From: Andreprevotia lacus DSM 23236
GTDB lineage: Bacteria > Pseudomonadota > Gammaproteobacteria > Burkholderiales > Chitinibacteraceae
Assembly: GCF_900176275.1 (NCBI RefSeq)
Contig: NZ_FWXD01000019.1
Span: forward strand, 1-64,000
Length of the DNA stretch: 64,000 nucleotides
Reading direction: 5' to 3'
The translations under genes were made by a program, and so were the position numbers. Under the pieces are notes generated by a model. That model searched no databases. It saw only the letters and a list, made by a program, of their open reading frames with translations, and was not told the origin of the DNA. How positions within the stretch are numbered: the first letter of the stretch is position 1; every line of letters begins with the position of its first letter. Shown one piece after another: positions 60,479 through 64,000 of this stretch.

Positions 60479-61084
60479 CTAGGCTGCGCACCTGCCCAGC
60501 GCCTTGCGCAATTGTTGCAAGAACACTTCGACCTGGCGCGGCGCCTCGCTTTCCTGCGCCGGATGGCTGATACGCAGCTTGACGAACTGGCCATGCAGCC
60601 CGGTGAGATAAGTGTAGGACGTGTTGTGCTGACCCTTGAGGTCAAACTCGAATTGCTGCCAGAGGAATTGCGGGCCGCAGCCGGCAAAGTGCGAGGTTTG
60701 GGTACTGTTGGGAAAGCGTGCAGCATCGGCATACTGCTTGAGCGCCTGCCGTGCTTGCTCGATCACCGTGGCAAATTGCTCGCGCACCGCTGCGTTTTGC
60801 GTGCCGTCGGGGATGTTGTTGAATCCATCGTCATACACATAAACGTTGACGTGCACGCGCGCCGGCCCTGCGAAGCTCAACGACTCACCCATCCCGGCCT
60901 CCTCGAATTGCTCGCGCTCGACAAAGTGCATGGCCCCCAACTGCACTGGAATCTGTATGTCCAGCGCCGGCACGGCCACGACCTCCACGCCATTTGCCGC
61001 GCCATCAGGCGCCGCAACGGCCAGTTGCGGGAGATGTAGCGTGGCAACCAGCAGCACGGCAGTCAGACAACGCAGCATCGGCAT
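60479..61084 (-). CDS. secreted protein of unknown function
   Basis: A 201-residue exported protein with a signal peptide to about residue 24 (AVA|AP). The mature part contains PVQLGAMHFVEREQFE, VHVNVYVYDDG and FLWQQFEFDLKGQ, and two Cys residues that could form a disulphide. No known family by eye. It starts where the upstream DUF2059-like gene stops (TAATG), so the two are coupled. Confidence 0.65.
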   Translation of the reverse strand: MPMLRCLTAVLLVATLHLPQLAVAAPDGAANGVEVVAVPALDIQIPVQLGAMHFVEREQFEEAGMGESLSFAGPARVHVNVYVYDDGFNNIPDGTQNAAVREQFATVIEQARQALKQYADAARFPNSTQTSHFAGCGPQFLWQQFEFDLKGQHNTSYTYLTGLHGQFVKLRISHPAQESEAPRQVEVFLQQLRKALGRCAA

Positions 61085-61641
61085 TACTCCTTGTTGGTTT
61101 CAGCAGTCTGGTCGATGGACTGGTGGCAACGATCCACCAGCAGCGCAATATGCTGCTGCAAGCGGGCCTTGGCCGCGCTGCTGTCGAGCAGATGGCTGGT
61201 CAGCAACTTGCTGCCGGCACTGGTGGTGGCAAAGAAACGCACGGCTGTCTGCTCGGCGCTGTTCAGCGGCTTGACCGGGCGCGGCGGCACCTTGCCCAGC
61301 CGTTGGTAGAGCTGCGCCACGGTGTAATCCTGGTAGTGCAGCCCGGTGGGGCTGGCAAAAAACTGCTCCATTTGCGCCAGCTCATCGGCCTCCACGCCCC
61401 CGTCCAGCATGGACTGGAAAAAGGGGCTGAACGCGGCAGGCTTGATCTGATCGACGCAGGCCACCAGATCGGGCGTGGCCCGCCCACGCCCCAAGGCATC
61501 GTGCATGGCCAATTGCAAGCCGGTCAGCGCCGGGCGGCCAAGGAAATTCAGCGTATTCGGGCCGAGTTGCACGGTTGCAGCTTGCGCCGCCGGCATGGCC
61601 AGTAGCAAGGTGGTCGTGGCAAGGATCAGAAAGTAGCGCAT
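61084..61641 (-). CDS. secreted DUF2059-like protein
   Basis: A 185-residue exported protein. Signal peptide ends near residue 21 (AQA). The helical mature domain has LAQMEQFFASPTGLHYQDYTVAQL, resembling the DUF2059 signature (F-aromatic-xSPxG), which occurs in periplasmic proteins of unknown role. Start 61641 begins the signal peptide; the longer frame adds 18 residues that are not part of it. Coupled to the next gene by a one-base stop/start overlap. Confidence 0.7.
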   Translation of the reverse strand: MRYFLILATTTLLLAMPAAQAATVQLGPNTLNFLGRPALTGLQLAMHDALGRGRATPDLVACVDQIKPAAFSPFFQSMLDGGVEADELAQMEQFFASPTGLHYQDYTVAQLYQRLGKVPPRPVKPLNSAEQTAVRFFATTSAGSKLLTSHLLDSSAAKARLQQHIALLVDRCHQSIDQTAETNKE

Positions 61642-61841
61642 GGGGTATCCCGCTTTGATGCTCGCCATTGTGCCGCAGCGGGAAGGCAGCACCAAATGTG
61701 GCTACGGGCAATCGGTACGGACATGGCAGCCCACCTTGATCAAGACGGCTCAAGAGCCGCACAAAACTCTACTGGCCACCTTGCACTCTCTGCGTTTCGC
61801 TCGCCCTGTCAGCATCGCCGCACCGGGGTTTGTTCGCGGTG

Positions 61842-62303
61842 TTAGATCGCCAATCCTGCATCGGCAGCCAATGCCACCAAGGCTGCGTCGGAGCTTGTTT
61901 CGGCCCTGATGGCCAGCAAAAAAAGAACGATGACCTGTTTCTGCGCCGGGCTGAAACGTTGCCATTTGCGTGCAAATGCAGGGCGGGACAAATCGGCCTT
62001 GGGCGGCAAAAGCACGGCTTGCAATACATCAACGATCACATCGGCCCGCTCAGGAGTGAGCAGCACCGCGTGCATATAAGCAGGCAGGAAGTAGCAAAAT
62101 GCTTCGTCACTGAAAAAGCACAGCGCAGACTCCCGCTGGCGCAGGGCCTCCGGGGAATGCGCTGTCCAGGGTTTGCCCGTAAAGTAGTCCGTGATGCCCT
62201 CGTCATCGTAAGTATCGGCCACCAGCGGACCTGCTGGGTAAGCCTGCTCACGAAAGGCGACATCGATTTGCGCAGCAATCAGCGCTGCATTCTCTCGACA
62301 CAT
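61842..62303 (-). CDS. DUF6714-like hypothetical protein
   Basis: A 153-residue soluble protein. ALIAAQIDVAFREQAYPAGPLV, GITDYFTGKPWTAHSPEALRQ and ALCFFSDEAFCYFLPAYMHAVL resemble the small DUF6714 family, often found near immunity-type genes. Start 62303 is chosen since the upstream 80 residues of the longer frame look unconserved. No function known. Confidence 0.62.
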   Translation of the reverse strand: MCRENAALIAAQIDVAFREQAYPAGPLVADTYDDEGITDYFTGKPWTAHSPEALRQRESALCFFSDEAFCYFLPAYMHAVLLTPERADVIVDVLQAVLLPPKADLSRPAFARKWQRFSPAQKQVIVLFLLAIRAETSSDAALVALAADAGLAI

Positions 62304-62430
62304 GTTTACCCCCGATACCTGTAGGCTTGGCAATGTAGCACCACCCTGCAGGGTACCGGCCAAGACGGTGTTGGGATGAGGCGCTTGTTGCAAGTGCCCG
62401 CCATCTGGCCGCCGCTGGATAATGTGAAAT

Positions 62431-63141
62431 TCAGCCCGGTAGTTGAGCCAGAAAGCGGCGGATGACCGCCCATGCCTGCGCCGGCGCAGCCTGCAGCAGA
62501 TAGTGCTGCGTGGGCAGCACGGCCACCTGGATGTCCGGTGCAATGCGCCGGATCCTGGCCAGTGCCGATGCCGGCACTACCAGATCATGCGCGGCCTGCA
62601 GATAAAGCAGCGGACAGGTGCATTGGCGCAGCGCGTCGGTGGCATCGACAGCCAGCGTCTGCCGGACCCGGTGCGCCAGTACGGCCGGCGCCACCTTCTG
62701 CAGCTCGGCCGAATTGATGGCAATGATGCGTGCAGTGGCCAGGTCACCGGCCAGCCAGCCGCGTAGCGCATACAGCGGTCTGGTCAGTGCAAAGCCGGTA
62801 CGCCACGGCAGCCACCCCACCGGCCCGGCACGTGGCGGCAACACGAAGGTGGCCACCAGCACGACCGCCATCACGCGCTGTCCCTGCCGGTTGGCCACCA
62901 GTAGCGACAGCGGCGCGGAGAACGACTCGCCCAGCAGCACCAGCGGGCCGGGCACATCGGCCAGCCGGGTGCACACCCAGTCGGTCAGCTCGGCATAGCC
63001 CAGGCGCTCGTCTGCTGGATAAGTCAGCGCCAGCGTGGCGCACTGCGGCGGCGCAGCGGCAACAAAATCCACAAACGACCCGGCCGTGCCGTTCAGGCCG
63101 GGCATCAGCACGAAGGTGGGAGTCTTTGCAGGCGATGGCAT
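62431..63141 (-). CDS. alpha/beta-hydrolase
   Basis: A 236-residue soluble hydrolase. FVLMPGLNGTAGSF supplies the oxyanion-hole region, LVLLGESFSAPLSLLVA the nucleophile elbow (GESFS), YLQAAHDLVVP the acid (Asp) and LPTQHYLLQAAP the catalytic His. It is likely an esterase or thioesterase; substrate unknown. Start 63141 follows the longer frame's first seven residues. A mobile-element copy lies directly upstream, inside the promoter region. Confidence 0.85.
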   Translation of the reverse strand: MPSPAKTPTFVLMPGLNGTAGSFVDFVAAAPPQCATLALTYPADERLGYAELTDWVCTRLADVPGPLVLLGESFSAPLSLLVANRQGQRVMAVVLVATFVLPPRAGPVGWLPWRTGFALTRPLYALRGWLAGDLATARIIAINSAELQKVAPAVLAHRVRQTLAVDATDALRQCTCPLLYLQAAHDLVVPASALARIRRIAPDIQVAVLPTQHYLLQAAPAQAWAVIRRFLAQLPG

Positions 63142-63184
63142 GCAAGCAACACTAGCATGCAAGCCGGGCTGCTGCGGTGTAACT

Positions 63185-63454
63185 TAGGGCCTGTTAACAC
63201 TTATTTCACGCTTGCGTTCGGGGTAGTTCGGGATGGAGCGCAAGGCGCAGAACGCGCCGCGGTACGGGTACCGCAAGCGGTTTGCAACGCAGCGAACCGC
63301 CCGAAATACCCCGAACCCGCAGGGCTGGGCCGCAAAGAGGCCATCTACGGCGTTACGCGCCTTGGCAATAACCGGTTATTGCCTGCGTTGCGTGCCTTGT
63401 AGCTGACCTCTTTGCGGCCCAGCGCAAGCGCGAAATAAGTGTTAACAGGCCCTA
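63185..63454 (-). mobile_element. 270-bp MITE-like element, copy 2
   Basis: Reverse complement of copy 1 with about three base differences. Both ends carry TAGGGCC/GGCCCTA inverted repeats bordered by TA. It lies 43 bp upstream of the hydrolase gene, where it could supply or block promoter elements, and 69 bp after the stop of the neighbouring gene. Confidence 0.92.
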
Positions 63455-63523
63455 ATGCGGCAGTCCGACCCCGGCTTTCGCCCCGCATGGCATGCACTGC
63501 ACGCCACGACGAGGGCGACGCGC

Positions 63524-63970
63524 TTATTCGCTCTTGAGCACGGTTTCGATCACGCGGTGGGTTTCGCGCTTGGCGGCCTCGATATGCTTGAGTGCGCGCT
63601 TCTGCAGCCCCTTGGTGCTGGATTGGTCCTCTTCATGGCCGACGTCCTGGCTGGCCTTGCCCAGCAGCTCCAGCGCCTTGTGGAAGCGGTCGGTACGCTT
63701 CAAGTGCGCATCCACCGGCTCGTGCGCGTGGATATCCTTGCCGTCATCAATGGCCGCATGCTTGATTTCGCCAATGGCGGCATCGATCTCGGCAATCGCC
63801 TTTTCCTCGGCATGGTCCACCCGGTCGCTGTCCAGATGCTCAAGATGCGCACGCGCATCGCGCAGGTCGGTCAGCGCATGCAGGTAATAGGGATGATCGC
63901 CGGGGTTGTCGGCATGGGCTGCAAGGCTGGCCAGCAGTGCGATGGCGGGCAGGACAAGGAATTTGCGCAT
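63524..63970 (-). CDS. exported His-rich helical protein
   Basis: A 148-residue protein. Signal peptide ends near residue 20 (AHA). The mature part is a set of charged amphipathic helices with twelve or more His residues (HALTDLRDARAHLEHLDSD, DIHAHEPVDAHLKRTDRFHKALELLGKASQD). A four-helix bundle in the periplasm with possible metal binding is inferred; no family name is recalled with certainty. Confidence 0.72.
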   Translation of the reverse strand: MRKFLVLPAIALLASLAAHADNPGDHPYYLHALTDLRDARAHLEHLDSDRVDHAEEKAIAEIDAAIGEIKHAAIDDGKDIHAHEPVDAHLKRTDRFHKALELLGKASQDVGHEEDQSSTKGLQKRALKHIEAAKRETHRVIETVLKSE

Positions 63971-64000
63971 GGTGGTTCTCTCCGTTGTGTGGGTGATGCG

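Noticed and set aside
1-64000. CRISPR arrays, tRNA or rRNA genes, prophage
   Set aside because: No regularly spaced repeats, clover-leaf-like sequences or phage structural genes were seen by eye.

Overview
The window is a 64 kb stretch of GC-rich (roughly 63-66% by eye) bacterial chromosome. Gene content suggests a chitin-degrading betaproteobacterium, most likely of the order Neisseriales (Chitinibacteraceae-like). The pointers are a secreted GH18 chitinase with two chitin-binding modules, a second secreted chitin-binding protein, a DMP19/DUF4375-like protein, CytX with THI-box control, and an IbpA-type small heat shock protein. The taxonomic call is inference; there is no rRNA gene or tRNA to anchor it, and I see no CRISPR array, prophage or intact transposase.

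Layout. 0.2-3.5 kb: a membrane protein, then a YtrA-type GntR regulator with a palindromic operator driving an ABC ATPase/permease pair. 3.6-12.9 kb: a tightly coupled operon of SWIM zinc-finger protein, DUF5691, MoxR-like AAA ATPase, DUF4241, DUF5682 and VWA protein, followed by a HExxH zincin-like protein and a macro-domain protein. 13-14.6 kb: two OmpA-type lipoproteins flanking a MarR regulator. 15.1-19.4 kb: a VioB-like ferritin-fold protein, then a cysteine-rich CX5C-repeat protein, a DUF692 (MNIO) enzyme, a DUF2063 partner and a DUF4375 protein. This looks like a RiPP-type maturation locus and is the most interesting system in the window. 19.4-25.1 kb: a two-component pair, an acyl-ACP-reductase-like protein, ibpA with a sigma-32-like promoter and a ROSE-like RNA thermometer, and an HD-GYP phosphodiesterase. 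25.3-35.3 kb: two secreted CBM5/12 proteins (one a GH18 chitinase) around DUF2236, AraC-GyrI, Nudix and AcpH genes and a soluble PAS-chemoreceptor. 36-42.2 kb: a D-amino-acid/KDG operon (deaminase-like PLP protein, RpiR regulator, N-acyl-D-amino-acid deacylase, RidA, KDG kinase, TIM-barrel-like protein). 42.2-43.4 kb: an AT-rich inserted island with a Cys/His-rich HNH-like protein. 43.6-50.7 kb: an FAD monooxygenase, solute-binding protein, DUF1963-like protein, FixH, UppP and small unknowns. 50.7-53.2 kb: an ArsR/SRPBCC operon with two palindromic operators, then an LLM flavin oxidoreductase. 53.4-58.5 kb: TPP-riboswitch-controlled thiMED, an outer-membrane protein and TPP-riboswitch-controlled cytX. 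58.6-64 kb: dinB and small secreted or hypothetical proteins.

Two repeat families recur: a 270-bp MITE-like element present twice in opposite orientation with only about three differences, and a 132-bp intergenic repeat present twice in opposite orientation. Functionally, the genes combine chitin scavenging, thiamine salvage under riboswitch control, D-amino-acid catabolism, envelope maintenance and at least two poorly understood multi-gene systems (MNIO locus; MoxR-VWA locus).
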